Positions 33,401 to 45,374 are shown, numbered from the stretch's first letter. The stretch: 64,000 nt of DNA from Spongilla lacustris (GCA_949361645.1 OX442423.1:4460023-4524022), one strand, 5' to 3'. Translations and numbers: made by a program. Notes: generated by a model from the sequence alone, not told the origin.

Positions 33401-36400
33401 TGCTCAGCCTGTCCTCCTTTCCTGACTGGACATCAGTGATCCGACCAAAGGCAACAGATAGGATAGAGTCCAAAGTGAATGCACCAAACATCCTGGGAGG
33501 GGCATGAATTTCACACGCACATAGACATGGTTCAGAAAATCAAAAATACCAAATTAACTTGTCTGCTTTAGTGCCTTTGCCACCAACATAAGGCTTCAAC
33601 AGTGACAAAGATATTAATGTAAATGCTATTTTCCAATTCTGGAAGCCCCCATGCCCTCTCAAAAATGGTTCTTACATGCATGCATTTAAAAATGGATTGC
33701 TTATAAGGCACTGGATTTGTAATAAGTGGTACATTTCAATGTAAAATTGCACTTTGATTTGTCCTGGAAAGTTGGTACAGTAGAACCTGCATAAGTGCAT
33801 AGCTATGTGGTGTATGCATTTATTTGTTCTCAGTTGTATTATCATTGTAATTATGCAGGTTCACTGCAACATGTACAGTGTTCCACACAGTAAGACCAAA
33901 TTTTTAAGTTTTGTGGTAATTTGTTTGTAACGTTTGAACCATACAATCATAAGAGATGCGAACTTTATTTTCAGAATCTCCAATCATTTCTACATAAGGA
34001 TTATGCTTTTGATTTTGATATGACTTATTAAGTCTAAACAATGCATAGTAATTAGGTACAACATCAGTTTGTGAGATACTTTCTCATCGCTGTGCCCTGA
34101 AAGAATGTGGTTAAGGGCAACAATTTTTTTTAATGGACAGTATATCTTCAAATATTCAGCCCTTAACTATTACTGGTCATTAAGATCAGTCCCGCTGTAT
34201 GCGTTTGTGAGGTTGCTTCATGCTTCACAATAATTCAAACAATTTAAGATGAGATCTTCTGGAATACAAAAGTCCCTGGGCATCCATATATTTTATAGCC
34301 CATTCTTAACATTGTTAAACAATTGATTGAAAGCCAAAAGGCCTCACAAATTGAAGCCTTTGAATCAATCATTTCACACACATCTGTAATAGTTAGAAAT
34401 CGTGACGTTGCATTAAGGGGTGTGGCTACAGTATTGTGATTTTGGACGGGTGAAGGTGAGCGCATGTTCGTAATGCAGTAAGAGAGCGCTTACATGTACA
34501 AAGGGGATTGGATTGCTAGAGTATTTTGATAGTTACGTTCAACAAGTATTATGTCTTGAAAACAACTTTATGCAAAAAACGTCATTAAACTACAATTTAA
34601 TATGGTCTCAATTTATAAGATTTTTAGCTTTCAAATTCAATCAATTATTTAATAATGTTAGAAATGGGCTATGAATACCTCAGGGTTTTTTCCATGTTGC
34701 ATTCCAGAAGATCTATATTAAGTTGTTTGAATTATTGCAAAGCAACCTCAGGAACGCATAAAACAGGAACAGGTCTGATCTTAATAGTTAAGGGCTGAAT
34801 ACCAATAGAGACTGTAAAGTACTAGATCCATAACAAAATTCTTAACTACATTCCTCACAAACCGAAGTTGTTTACCTGATTACCACGTGGATTGTACTAA
34901 CATCAAAATCCTATTTAGAAATGAATAGAGATAATGTTTGCATCTCTTATGATTGTATGGTTCAAAGGTTACAAACAAATACCAGTAACTACAAAACTAA
35001 ACAAATTTGGTCTTATTGTGTGGAGCATTGTACACATATGTACATGTAAGGACCGCTTTGAAGGTGTTAATACCGCGTCCGCGAGTAAAGTGGGTAAATT
35101 TAAGCCGTTTTTGGGGGAAGTAAAAAAACTAAAAGGTCCGCTGATGGGTATTCTTGTTTTCAAATACAGTAATGTGAAAGTACGACTCTTGAGACAACAT
35201 TGGATGCATTTTGTGAGAGATCATTCAGCTCGCTGGATGCTACAAATGCGGCGATATAAAAGGGGTCCATTCCGACGAAACCTTAATTCATCATCATAGA
35301 AAAACGGCAATAATCACATTTTATAAGCCAAGTTGAACGTTTACACATTTCAATCGATTTTCAGTCGTAAGCGATGTATTTTTTTTAACTGTGTGCTTGT
35401 GTTCTATCATGTCTAAATAACTCTATACATTTCCGCGTGCGTTTAAACTGGATGTTTTCACGATGTTTTGTGAGTCTGCATGCACATGTAATTTTAATTA
35501 TTAGGGAAACCAAGAGCTGCATTGCTATAGATGGCTCATGTATGCTTATCAATTTACAGTCAAGAAGGGAAGGGGTGCAAAATGATAAAATGATAAGTGT
35601 AGTACCGCAATATGCCTTTTTAAAGTGTATGCATCAAAACTGCGATAGTTGCAGCTCTTATAAATTTTAATGCAAACGTAGTGTAAAAGGTTACTCTACT
35701 TATTTTACAACCAGTACCTGTGATTTTATTGCTAGCGGATCTTTTAGGATTTTAGTTTCCCCTAAATTGTACCCACTTAACTCGCGGACGCAGTATTAAG
35801 AGCACTCAGAAAAATAGCATTTACTAGGATCGCTTTGAAGGTGTTAAGAGCATTCAGAAAAATAGCATTTTGCAATTACTATTTCTTTGAAACTGCTCCA
35901 TATATATAATATGCATGTACAGACAATCCAGATGATTATAAGCTACAGTTTTCATTAGACCATCGTATACGAAGCGTACGGCCTTAAATTCAAACTGGAC
36001 AGGAATAACTTATAATTTGCACAATACTACCACACTCTCCAGCTATACATGTGGAATGTAATTCATGCCACATACCTCCAGACATCAGCACTTTTCCCAG
36101 AATCTGCTACGTCCTTCATCTTTTGTGCTAACACATTACAACTGTCTTGGATTAATGGGACCATCTGAAAGATACAAATACATTAAAACAGGATACAACC
36201 TAACAAAATCTGATTTCTACAATATTCTACACACTAAGCCAATGTGCTCTACTTTTTGTCCTCACCAGCCACTTTCAAATTTAACGATAGGTCGACCACT
36301 ACATGTAGGCACGTTAACCTACATGTAGGCGTTGCAAATCGCTTTATTCCAAACAATGAACAAATATCCAACGCTGGAAATATGTATAATCAGTACAGCA

Positions 36401-39400
36401 AAGAGGGCTACTTGCAAGGTGGTGTCAGAACAACGCCAGCTACTACGTACGCTCTGGTTCGGACATGCCCCTCTTTTACTCAAGTTCTTCTAATTTTCTC
36501 AAAACTTCGCAAGGTGGTGTCAGAACAACGCCAGCTACTACGTACGCTCTGGTTCGGACATGCCCCTCTTTTACTCAAGTTCTTCTAATTTTCTCAAAAC
36601 TTCGCTATAAGCTTTTTCGTTGTTTAGACAGCTATTTATTGACCTCTTGTGGCCAAACACACGCGATTTCCAACTTTTATGCCATCCGCCATCAAGATCG
36701 TAGGCAATTTTTATACACTCCTCCATCTCGATCGAATATCTACAGAGCCGATGGTTTAAGAGTCTCCGAATCGGTTTTAAAATTAAGCCCAATGGTTTAG
36801 TGGTACATTATTAGAGCTGAAAGTTTTATGCGCCATTCAATGCGAGGACCAGAGGTCACAATATAACACCTACATGTAGGTTAAAATAACGTTTTTCGCC
36901 TATATGTAGGCGTGCGGTCAATCTATCATTAAGATCTATTACATCTAAGATGCAATGGTACCCCAAGGTACATGTAATTCAAACAATGACCACAAATCAA
37001 AGTGGTGTGTACATATAAAGTTACCAAACTAAGGAAATTTGCTTCCTGGACATTTCAGTGTAAAATCAATGCTGATTTTTTTTTGTTGAAGTAGATAAAC
37101 TCAAATGGAACAACACAAATTATGTGGCAAGTGGTAGATACCAACAGTGTTGTCTGTAACAAAATTTGATATAAGGCAATGCAGTTATGCTTAGCATGTA
37201 CCTAAAAACATCTGACTTATGTTCTGTAATAAAAGAAATTTATCAAGTGCTGCAAAGAGTAGAATCTATTATGAAATATGATAAACGCATGAGCTGTATA
37301 ATACACAGTACATGTACTTTGAATGCTGCTCACAAACTAATCTACAATGTAATGACTTAATTCTAATTTCACATTGATATCGTATGCAGTGATGGAAATG
37401 TCTAAATTGTATTGTGTATAGGTTTATAAAGTTAGGAAAAATACATGTTAAGTAACAACCAGCAATATAAAGAACTAATACCTAACTGCTCTAATAGGCT
37501 CAATTAACACACAGCTACACACACTATGTACCTGTTTCATTTTATTTGAGGAAAATACAGGGGTGATCTGGTGTCTTGCATTCCTCCATGTCTCCCCCTG
37601 AGCTATGAGAAGGCCTGGAGGCAGCCCAAACTGATTGAACAACGATACAGGATTGTCCTTATTGGAAGGAAGGTTGTTACCATCAGCTGATGTAAGGCAA
37701 CAGCAGTGTGCAGACTGACCTCACGATCAACAAAGGAGTCAAATTCTTTAACAAAAATCACTTTCAGCAATTCTACATCTGCAATGCATAACTCTGGAAG
37801 AGCTCCTATATACCACCTAAGAATAGCACATGATGTCTGAAATCAAACATACACTTGACCTTACCCAAAGATTGGACCGAACTTCTCATAGTTGTAATGG
37901 TATGAAGGTATTATAGACTGAAAACAAAAGAAAGGAAATTAGCAATCACCTCTGAGCCTTTAAGCAGCTTCCCCCCTCCCCCCCCCCCCCCCCTCCCCAG
38001 CAGTGTGCCAACCTGTGTTTGTGAACACGACAGGTTATAAATGGTGGATTTTTTCATTTGACATCAAAATTGAATTCACAGTCCACCATTTTGAGTGTTA
38101 CCTTTCTATGAAGAATTATGAGCTTATAGAAGGCCTTAGGGTTAGTTTCAGGTGTGTGAAAAATAGGCCTGACAATTAGACCATGCTCCGAATCGAGCTC
38201 TGAACGCAAATAACTAATATGAAATCCAGGCCAAATTACGTGACTGTACAGGATGTTCGAAAAAGAAAATCGTTTATAAATTAACCAAAATTGTTTCAAA
38301 AATTCTACTTCCGAACAATTAACACTATGGACTTCCTATTTTCACCACTTCATACTGCACCTTTTCTCTATGGTAAAATGCATTTTGGGGCCTTGCTCTA
38401 GCATTGAGCCAGTATTGCAACATTCGATACCCCATGGGGTTCAAACCTTCGGCAAGAGTAATCAAATTGCTTCAAATTCGGTTTGTAGGTAGAGCTATTC
38501 AATTGTTCTGTTCATTAATTTTTATGTTATCTGTTACGAACATACAGTTGAACAAATTACATGCACATTTTCGCGCCACAAATTGCATCCCACTCAATGT
38601 ATGGGTAGGCAGTGGTTATATCGTTGGAACAAATCAAGCAGGAAAACGTGCACGTAGTTTGTTCAACTGTCACAATTGTAATGAGATTCACATGAAAATG
38701 GCGTGGTTTTTAAGCCTCAATGTTTGCAACCAGAATTTTGATGGCACAGTTAACTGTTACATCATAAACATGGGTTTCTATCGTGCAAGACAGACGTGTC
38801 TCGCATGAAAACACAAAAAGAATTTCCCGGGATTGAAACATGACTCAGCCAAACGTTGGGCAGGATTATACATACAAAATTTTGTGTTGATTTGCTGCCT
38901 CAGAGCTGAGAAATATACTATACATCCATTTTTTGGACTGGGACACTGAAAAATGAAAATCAACACACGTGTTACCTTTCTGCCATTTCGTTATTTCTAT
39001 ACTCTATACTTTGCTTTATCCATTTTGGTGCAAGTTTTCAATGTTTTGTTTCACTGGTAACCAGAATTTGATGCCGAATTTGAACAATTGCAGAAATTTG
39101 GTTCAATAATTCCTATCGCCGAATTTAAAAAGTGAACATTTGAAACAGTGGTATGAGAATTCGGAATGGAATTGGACTTCCAAACAACTACAAATTCAAA
39201 CCCATATATATCCGAGTTGTTGTTAGGCAAAAGCCACACCCATGTAATCCGCTATTGTGCATTACGTCATGCCCATACACGTCACTTTGTTTACGTATAG
39301 GGAGCTAATATAATAAGGCTACTAAACATTTGTTGTTTGCAATATACGGTATAAGTCATGTTCCTGTACATGTCCATGGCCAGTATCGCATTGCATTTTG

Positions 39401-40815
39401 CGAAGGATGCGAAACAACTTCAAAACATTGTCGCAGAAACTGCAATGCAATCTATCTGCGTTTGCAGACACGTGCTCAGTTAAGTGCTACCGGAAGAGAG
39501 TGTATTTATGGTAAAAATTGATGCCAATCAGAAAGGCATCTGTACAAAACGCTATTCGTGCAACGTTTCCTCAGCGGGATTGTACACACTCATGTGACAT
39601 CGAGCGAGACAATTAATGTCAGCCAATCCTACAATTAAAGAAATATTGCGTACGTGTACGCAGCCTTCAGGAAAGGGGTCGAATTTTATTTACCTATGTA
39701 TAGCAAAATAAATTATTATGTAATCACTACTAATTAAAATGTACATTTATGCGTGCATGCATGTATAAGCAAAGTACACAAAATATAAATAGCGAAATGT
39801 TGGAAAGGCACACAGACCGTGTTAAGTCACATGACATTTATTTGTTTGTTGTTAGATTTTCAGTATTGCATACTGCTAATGTTAAATGATCAAGTAAGCA
39901 ATAAAACACACCCCAAAACACTTTGCAATAATTCACTGTACTTCCATGTAGTGAGGAAGAAGCCCATCCGCAGCTGTGGGAATCAGGCCTGGTCTAGGTA
40001 TGAAACTACACTGTTGTAACGCACGATAGTTAGTGAATCAAGCTCCCCTGACAGCAGCTATGTTTTATATACCTATGTGTTAATAAGACTGTGTTTAAAA
40101 AAAATATATCTTTGATTGAAGTGGAACGGACGAATTTAACCAGTAAGATTAAAGTACAAAAAAATTATGGGGGCTTGTCCAAACTATTTTTGGAAAAATT
40201 AGTGTCAGTGTGACGTTAACATTTTTACCCCTCCCCCTCCCCCAGTAAGTTGTTAGATTCACTCATGATAATAGCACAGAACACGAATCAATGTGAGAGT
40301 CATTGCTGCCACAGTTGCTTGTGGAGTCTACGCTGCAGCTAGCTATTATACAGCTCTGTATATTTATAAAAACCTAATTTGGGGACAATAATTTTTTTTA
40401 GCGTCGTATCCCATCCCCCAAACTCCATGATGACGCTACTAGTATTTTTTCCAAAAATAGTTTGGACACGCCCCTAAAGTACACGCGTCAGCATTTGACC
40501 AACCGTCGTCCCCAATCAGCCGCCATGATGCTGGCCCGCGCCCGCCACATGCAGTCGTTGCCTAGGCTAGACCGAAGAATCAATAAAACTCCTCACCCGC
40601 TCGATAAGTTCCTGAACGTTGCCCCAGAATATCTTGGGTTTCGGACCAGGCACGTCAATTTGCTTGAACACTTGATAGGGAGCATAGCCGAATCTATAGT
40701 ATAGGATCGTTATACACTAACACCTCCACTTGACATACATGAAGCAGTACCTGTAGTACAGAAGAAGCAGAACTGTAAGCACCACCAACAAAAACGCAAC
40801 CCAAAAAGTGTCCAT
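27466..40815 (-). CDS. cytochrome P450 copy A (CYP3-clan type), in-frame stop in exon 7
   Basis: Haem-thiolate monooxygenase with an N-terminal ER anchor (MDTFWVAFLLVVLTVLLLLY). Exons, phase-consistent for 492 codons: 40751-40815, 40597-40693, 37865-37917, 37720-37816, 37532-37657, 36076-36164, 33326-33492, 33139-33269, 28931-29188, 28447-28535, 28067-28207, 27840-28002, then a last exon from about 27780. Motifs: VPGPKP hinge, C-helix WRNAR, I-helix AGYETT (323-328), ESLR (381-384), FRPER, haem loop FGWGPRNCIG with Cys462. I-helix and haem region resemble CYP3A/thromboxane synthase. Exon 7 reads VASVFSTFSI then TAA (codon 219), where copy B is open. A cryptic donor before it (GCAA|GTGTCT) would skip about 20 codons in phase. 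Family certain; functionality doubtful. Confidence 0.88.
27780..27839 (-). other. probable 59-nt last intron of P450 copy A
   Basis: Donor GAG|GTGAGA after TPDTE and acceptor AAGAAGAG before LVLEADVPGGICIPNHG, which resembles the P450 C-terminal strand. The length matches other introns here. In copy B the GT of the donor is deleted. Confidence 0.5.
28250..28425. repeat. degenerate tandem repeat in P450 A intron 10
   Basis: Loosely repeated TACAAATATGCACCCCATAC with TAGTCCATACAAACAT variants. Related sequence flanks the gypsy insertion in copy B at about 47710-47770. Confidence 0.7.
29304..29413. mobile_element. 110-bp MITE
   Basis: TGTAAGGAAC at 29304-29313 and GTTCCTTACA at 29404-29413 form terminal inverted repeats, with further pairing inside (GTATTATG/CATAATAC). 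Within P450 A intron 8. Confidence 0.65.
29414..33138. other. P450 A intron 8
   Basis: No exon found on either strand. Contains the second copy of the dispersed repeat (30060-30585), a (ATGC)n run at 30715-30732, and the TTAA empty site for the piggyBac element of copy B at 32660-32663. About 2.8 kb (roughly 29230-32100) has no counterpart in copy B. Confidence 0.6.
30060..30585 (+). repeat. dispersed repeat, copy 2
   Basis: Inverted relative of 20230-20925: poly(C), GGGAGCGCCAAGTCTGTGA, TGGGGCTAGCCA, TGGCTTCCAAA and TAAAGTCCAATTAATTCTAA occur in the same order. Confidence 0.7.
33866..35036. repeat. 1.17-kb imperfect palindrome in P450 A intron 6
   Basis: Left arm words (GTTCCACACAGTAAGACCAA, ACCATACAATCATAAGAGAT) recur as reverse complement at the right (ATCTCTTATGATTGTATGGT, TTGGTCTTATTGTGTGGA). 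Inner arms also pair (AAGATCTTCTGGAAT-type words near 34250, CATTCCAGAAGATCT near 34700). Copy B keeps the same structure at about 60060-60735, so it predates the duplication. Confidence 0.75.
35071..35795. mobile_element. 725-bp TTAA-flanked non-autonomous transposon
   Basis: Termini TACCGCGTCCGCGAGTAAAG and, inverted, TACTGCGTCCGCGAGTTAAG, extending with mismatches to about 60 bp. TTAA duplicated at 35067-35070 and 35796-35799; copy B has the single TTAA at 60749-60752. Open plus-strand frame of limited length, no recognised transposase. TTAA targeting is typical of piggyBac and some Kolobok elements. Confidence 0.85.
36285..36928. mobile_element. 644-bp TTAA-flanked non-autonomous transposon
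   Basis: Flanked by TTAA at 36281-36284 and 36929-36932; copy B has one TTAA at 61210-61213. Termini CGATAGGTCGACC and, inverted, TGATAGATTGACCGC are related. TACATGTAGGC motifs sit just inside both ends. A 73-codon minus-strand frame (36571-36792) is unrecognised. Confidence 0.8.
36414..36603. repeat. exact 95-bp tandem duplication
   Basis: The block beginning GCAAGGTGGTGTCAGAACAA at 36414 is repeated without visible change at 36509, inside the TTAA element. Confidence 0.9.
38305..38675. repeat. decayed half-copy of the 826-bp palindrome family
   Basis: Matches one arm and the centre of 25289-26114 (GCCAGTATTGCAAC, GCTTCAAATTCGGTTTGTAG, CACGTAGTTTGTTCAACTGT) with many substitutions. Shared with copy B at 62634-63010, so it predates the duplication. 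Confidence 0.8.
40169..40474. mobile_element. 306-bp MITE with about 37-bp inverted repeats
   Basis: GGGGGCTTGTCCAAACTATT at the left pairs with AATAGTTTGGACACGCCCC at the right. The left end also occurs in copy B at 63765, running off the window edge. Confidence 0.8.
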
Positions 40816-41099
40816 GGGACGACAAACTATTTCGATCCTGGTACAATTACCACCTTATACGGTCGTGTACATGTTAACTAGTACACGTGCACTCTGGCAC
40901 TAATAATAGCAGGATCGATCCGGCTAGCTAATTAGTTTCATCGACCAACCGAATTAGGGCGTGCCGATGACTATTTTTAATTTGGTATCCTCTAATTTAG
41001 GTCCGCTGAAACCCACAAGGGCAAGTATATACATGAATCGCACTAATGCCAGCTTATTGCCTATACACGTATTCTTACGGCAATTCCGGCACTATAATC

Positions 41100-43900
41100 T
41101 AGACCTCTGTCCCCTGCACCGCCGCGGCTACACGTGCAAATAATATATACGGTACAATATCTACGGTAGCATTGACCATTTTTGTGCAGGCCCTACAAAG
41201 CCAATGCTTGCTCTTTGGAACTCTCTTCAGTCCAGTGCACTTCAAATGGAACCAATCAAGGCAACCATAACAGCAAATGCTCTCCATGGAAACATAGTAT
41301 CCATTGCGGCCTCCACTAATAGGTCCCAGGCATCAAAAAAGAAGTAATTTCGGATTTGTCAAACACAAACATTTTCATCCAAGCACTTCCTTGTAATCTT
41401 TTCAGGGTGACACATCTACTTCATCTTCTTGTATAAGCTAGATCTCCTCCATGTGCTGCTCTTTCGGTTACTTCTTGATCAACAAACCAGTTGAGCATTA
41501 CTAGAGAGTGACATGAATGTAGATGTTAATATAATGCTTACCTCTCTGTAAAGGTCTGTCAAAAGCCAAATCTGATGCTCAAAAGCCATTATATTGTCCA
41601 CTATTGATGACAACATCTTGGTGGTGAAAATGCCCCCTAAAATGAGGAAGCGAGGTAGACCCAAGGGTGCTGGCCTGACAGTCATTGGTCTTCCAAATAA
41701 CTTCTTCTGGACCTACAGCTTTCTTACTGAAATCGGAGTGGGAAAAGACCAGGATAGATTTTAGCATGCTGTACTGTTTCCTATGAAATAGCACATGCAC
41801 TATATGCACATGTATATATAGCAACATTCTGTAATGTACTGCACATGTATACATACAGGTGTACATGTACATGTAATGTACGTAACTAACATAGCGTAAG
41901 TTTTTAGAAGTAATCAACAACATGGTGCCCGGCAATCAAACATTTACAGGTATGCACTCCAAAACGTGGTGCTGTCAGGGGAATAGAATAGGGCATAGAG
42001 TATAGGTCACAAGGGAATACATGACGAACCAGTTGCTTGAGAACTATCATTACTATAATAGCTAAGAGTACCTTTGTTGGTATCCGATCAACTTGACTCA
42101 GCTGTTGTATCAGTTTGAGGAGGAGGAGGAGGAAATTTGATATGAAAATCTTCATCATCACTCTCACTGGAAACTTCGTCAGCAGTGCCTGTGGAAAATG
42201 GGAAATACATTACAACTAAAAAAGTTGACAATACTCAAATACTGTAATGTACCTTTACATGCACATATATACATGCACTATAGTAATACCGTACCTGTAG
42301 CTTCTCCAACTAAAACTTTTTTGCCTCCATCCCACAGACATCCCACTAAACGTAGAACCTCCATTCCTTCATTGAAGTCACACATACCGAAAGTAGAGCT
42401 TTTGGCACAGGTTTTGAGCTGTTTTGAATGCTTTTCTGTATTTCTGTTGCTCTGATAGTACAGTGGATGCAGGTTCAGAGATTTGTGTGGAGACATTTAT
42501 ACCGTCCGAAATGTTGCAATTTCCACCTTTCAGCATAGAGTGATTCATCATATACAGGGAGTGAGTAGGATGTACGAACAGCCTACAAGGGAGTTGCATT
42601 GCAGAGATGAAGCCACAGGGACAGGAGTCAACAGTGGATGTTATTGACCGACCTTGCGAGCTCACTAAACAAGATTTCCCATCACCAATGTGTTGAATGA
42701 TCTGCACTCTGCTAGCTCGTTCCAGCTGATCTTTAATGAACCCAAAGGCGTATGGCACGGTGTCAAAAGATACATTTACTGTCCAAGTGCTGAACTTGGA
42801 TTGTACATTGATACCTGTCGTTTTGTAGTTATTTCAAGTGCTCTGTGATCTCGTTCCACTCTCAATGTGTTTAAACACTTCATGAGATCTTGAAAAAATG
42901 GAGTAATACCTGAGTACCTTGAAATAATGGATTTCAGCTTCTGGTTGATGCTTTCCACTCTGTTATTAGTGCGATTCATGAAGCTGCAAGTGGCATTTTT
43001 TAGACCATCAACCCACTCATGGTGTATGCTATGCCAGTTGCTCTCAAAGTATTCGACAACTCTCTGTGGAGTACTTAAGCTCATCATACAGCTTACTGTA
43101 TTCTTCTTCATTTCTTGCATAAACCATTTTCAACGGAATCTCCAAGCACAAACCCTTTCATCCCGTGATATACCAAGCTTTTCAGTAGATACTCTTTTCA
43201 TGCTTCGTAGAGTATGAAACAAGCATTAGAAGCTTTGATTGTGGAAACTGTTCAGACAACACATGCCTCTCAGTCATATCTTTGTCAGACATAATATTCA
43301 ACTGAACTCCACCTTGAGTTATGCTTCTTGAATTCTTGAAGAAGTTTGGTGATGGTTTCTTTATCTTCAAACTGGGTAAGCCACACACACCCAATCTCAA
43401 CAATCATTAGGACATACAATGGCATATTCAGATCGTTCAACTTGTAAGTGGCATCAATTAGGAGTAGTTCTGGATATGAAGCAAAAGTGCTTTACATTTC
43501 AGATGTTTGGAAGTATATTGCCTTCAGCATATCCTCTTCATCACAGAAGGTGGTGACAACTGAACCTGAGTACAAAACATGTATGTGACCATGTATGATC
43601 TTGAAACAGTGATTGTGAAAAATATATGTACCATGTACAACATAAGCAGGGTGGTAAATAGAAGGCTTAGTGAATGCACTCCCTCTTAATCCCATTCCTA
43701 TTCTTGATAAAACATGTATTACCTTTTACTTTATTCATTTCATTCACTAGTTCCTGGAAATCATTCCTAAAGCTGGTACTGCCTTCCTTGCCCTGTTGTG
43801 AATATCCTTGGATGTTCCTTGTTAGCTCTAAGTGTGAGGAGTTTTACTGCTTCAGAATTGAGACACCTTTGTTTTGGAACATAGGGAATTATGATACATA
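41100..43900 (-). pseudogene. MULE-like transposase remnant (ZSWIM3-type) with SWIM and PHD fingers
   Basis: Fragments in several frames, in order on the minus strand: DFQELVNEMNKVKG (about 43,730), TFCDEEDMLKAIYFQTSEM (43,500), LLLIDATYKLNDLNMPLYVL (43,450), NIMSDKDMTERHVLSEQFPQ (43,280), FMNRTNNRVESINQKLKSII (42,960), the SWIM-like CPCGFISAMQLPC (42,620) and a PHD-like finger with WFHLKCTGL and HWLCRAC (41,200). This order fits Mutator-like transposases and their domesticated ZSWIM1/3 relatives. Frameshifts separate the pieces and the last His of the SWIM motif (CxH) is replaced by Leu. Lies between the two P450 copies. Terminal repeats were not found. A decayed host ZSWIM-type gene is the alternative. 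Confidence 0.7.
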
Positions 43901-44429
43901 ACAATGTTGATTCTGCTGACCTTTACCTCAGATAATTCATGGCTGTGTATAATAATGATATAATGATGTACACGGTATAACTTGTGCATGTAAATTACAT
44001 GTATCAAATAATGTTTGCATGTCACTCTAGTACTGTACATGTATATGATTTGCTCCACAAACTGTCAATTGTATTTGCGTTAGTTTCTCCCACATCACAA
44101 ATGTGCACACGTAGCGTATGACCTGTGGGATGCACTGGTAACAGTTTGTGTAGTGTTGCTGAAATATGAAGAGTTGTACAACTTCCTATAATTAGTTTAT
44201 GCATGTACCACCTCCTACGTAACTACGTAACTTATTGCACCCATCTTAAAAAACAGAATGGAGTTATTATTGTACATCCATTTACATGTATGTCCCTTTT
44301 TAATTTTATTTTTATGAGATAATAATGATGTACAATACATAAGGCAAAACAACATAGGTAGGTGATAAGTTTTGACAAGAGAGAACTGAGCACACACATA
44401 CACACACACACACATAAATGATAAACTTA

Positions 44430-45244
44430 TTCGAAGTCCTATGCCATCAACCATGTCCAGTGCGCTCCTCCATTTTACACGGGAACCTCAGAGACATAAA
44501 TTTGTGGCTCTGATGATGGCGAATGTTAAACTAGCCCTCAGCCATCCCATCACTTCTCCATACAACTTTCCCCATTTAAGGCTCAGAAAGATGCTTAAGA
44601 TAATAGGTTGCTTCAAGTCCCAAAGCACCATCAACGGAAACCACAAATGGTGTAAATGAGGCTCATCGAGCATTAGCAGCATTGTTGTATATTTTCTTCT
44701 TTTCTGCTTCTGCTGATGCTAGAATTGCTGCTACACTTCTGTTAACATGTACATGAGATGGTGCATCTGTGTCTATAACACGTATGTCAAAAAGTGCTTG
44801 AGTCTGAGGCTGCCAAACTCCTCGTACACCAAGGTCAGCGACTAATGAGGGCTCATCTGCGACTTCACAGGCCACTTGAATCACTGGTTCCCGGATAATG
44901 TCCTTGTAAACAATAGATGATAGATCACCAAGAGTATCTCTTACTTCGTTGTGACATCTGGTAACGAGACCTCCTTTCTTGCAATCCAGGGCATGTTCGT
45001 AACTAAAAGTAGCTCCTCATCCATCACAAGTAACTGACATCTTCAAAAGGGGTCGATGATATCTGACTGTCAGGGCATCACGGAACTCAGTGGCGGAAAG
45101 ATCAAAATGATGATATGTGGTTGGTAGTACAGTTAACCATGAAGATGTTTTAAAAGTGATGGCTCTCACGTACCTGCTTAGCATCAAGGGTGGAGAGAAG
45201 TCCAATGTCCTATTGGACTGTATAAATATGCCCTTGGCACCCAA
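44430..45244 (-). pseudogene. retroelement polyprotein C-terminal fragment
   Basis: Conserved module found downstream of reverse transcriptase in animal retroelements: SSWLTVLPTTYHHFDLSATE, HALDCKKGGLVTRCHNEVRD, VADLGVRGVWQPQTQALFDI, then in another frame KWGKLYGEVMGWLRASLTFA. The expected CDGCG knuckle reads CDG, stop, G (TGA in place of Cys), and a frameshift follows near 44680. No RT core is present, so it is a truncated dead copy. Exact element family uncertain. Confidence 0.65.
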
Positions 45245-45271
45245 AGGGCTAATATAGCGGTCAATTAGTGG

Positions 45272-45374
45272 CTGCTTCCGACAACACTACTTCATTTTTA
45301 GAATTTTCAGCTAATTTAAGGGGTCCTGAAATTCCTCCTCCAGCTCCAACGATAACAAATTTTCGTCCTGCCAT
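45272..45374 (-). pseudogene. PPOX exon 1 fragment (duplicate)
   Basis: Begins with the PPOX start (MAGRKFVIVG) at 45374 and matches 24912-25020, then stops abruptly at the left. A 6-nt insertion gives GAGGGISG and a 9-nt deletion removes part of the next turn. It marks the left edge of the duplicated unit and carries PPOX upstream sequence with it. Confidence 0.9.

Larger units (their letters stand above)
37918..40596. other. P450 A intron 2
   Basis: No coding exon. Holds a decayed half-copy of the 826-bp palindrome family (38305-38675), a segment about 39138-39850 missing in copy B, and a MITE at 40169-40474. Confidence 0.6.

Noticed and set aside
36571..36792. 73-codon frame as a host gene
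   Set aside because: Lies entirely within a TTAA-flanked insertion and overlaps a recent tandem duplication; no recognised domain.
44980..45030. TGA in the CDG-stop-G knuckle as selenocysteine
   Set aside because: It replaces a conserved Cys, but the element is otherwise frameshifted and no SECIS-like context was apparent; a nonsense mutation is simpler.
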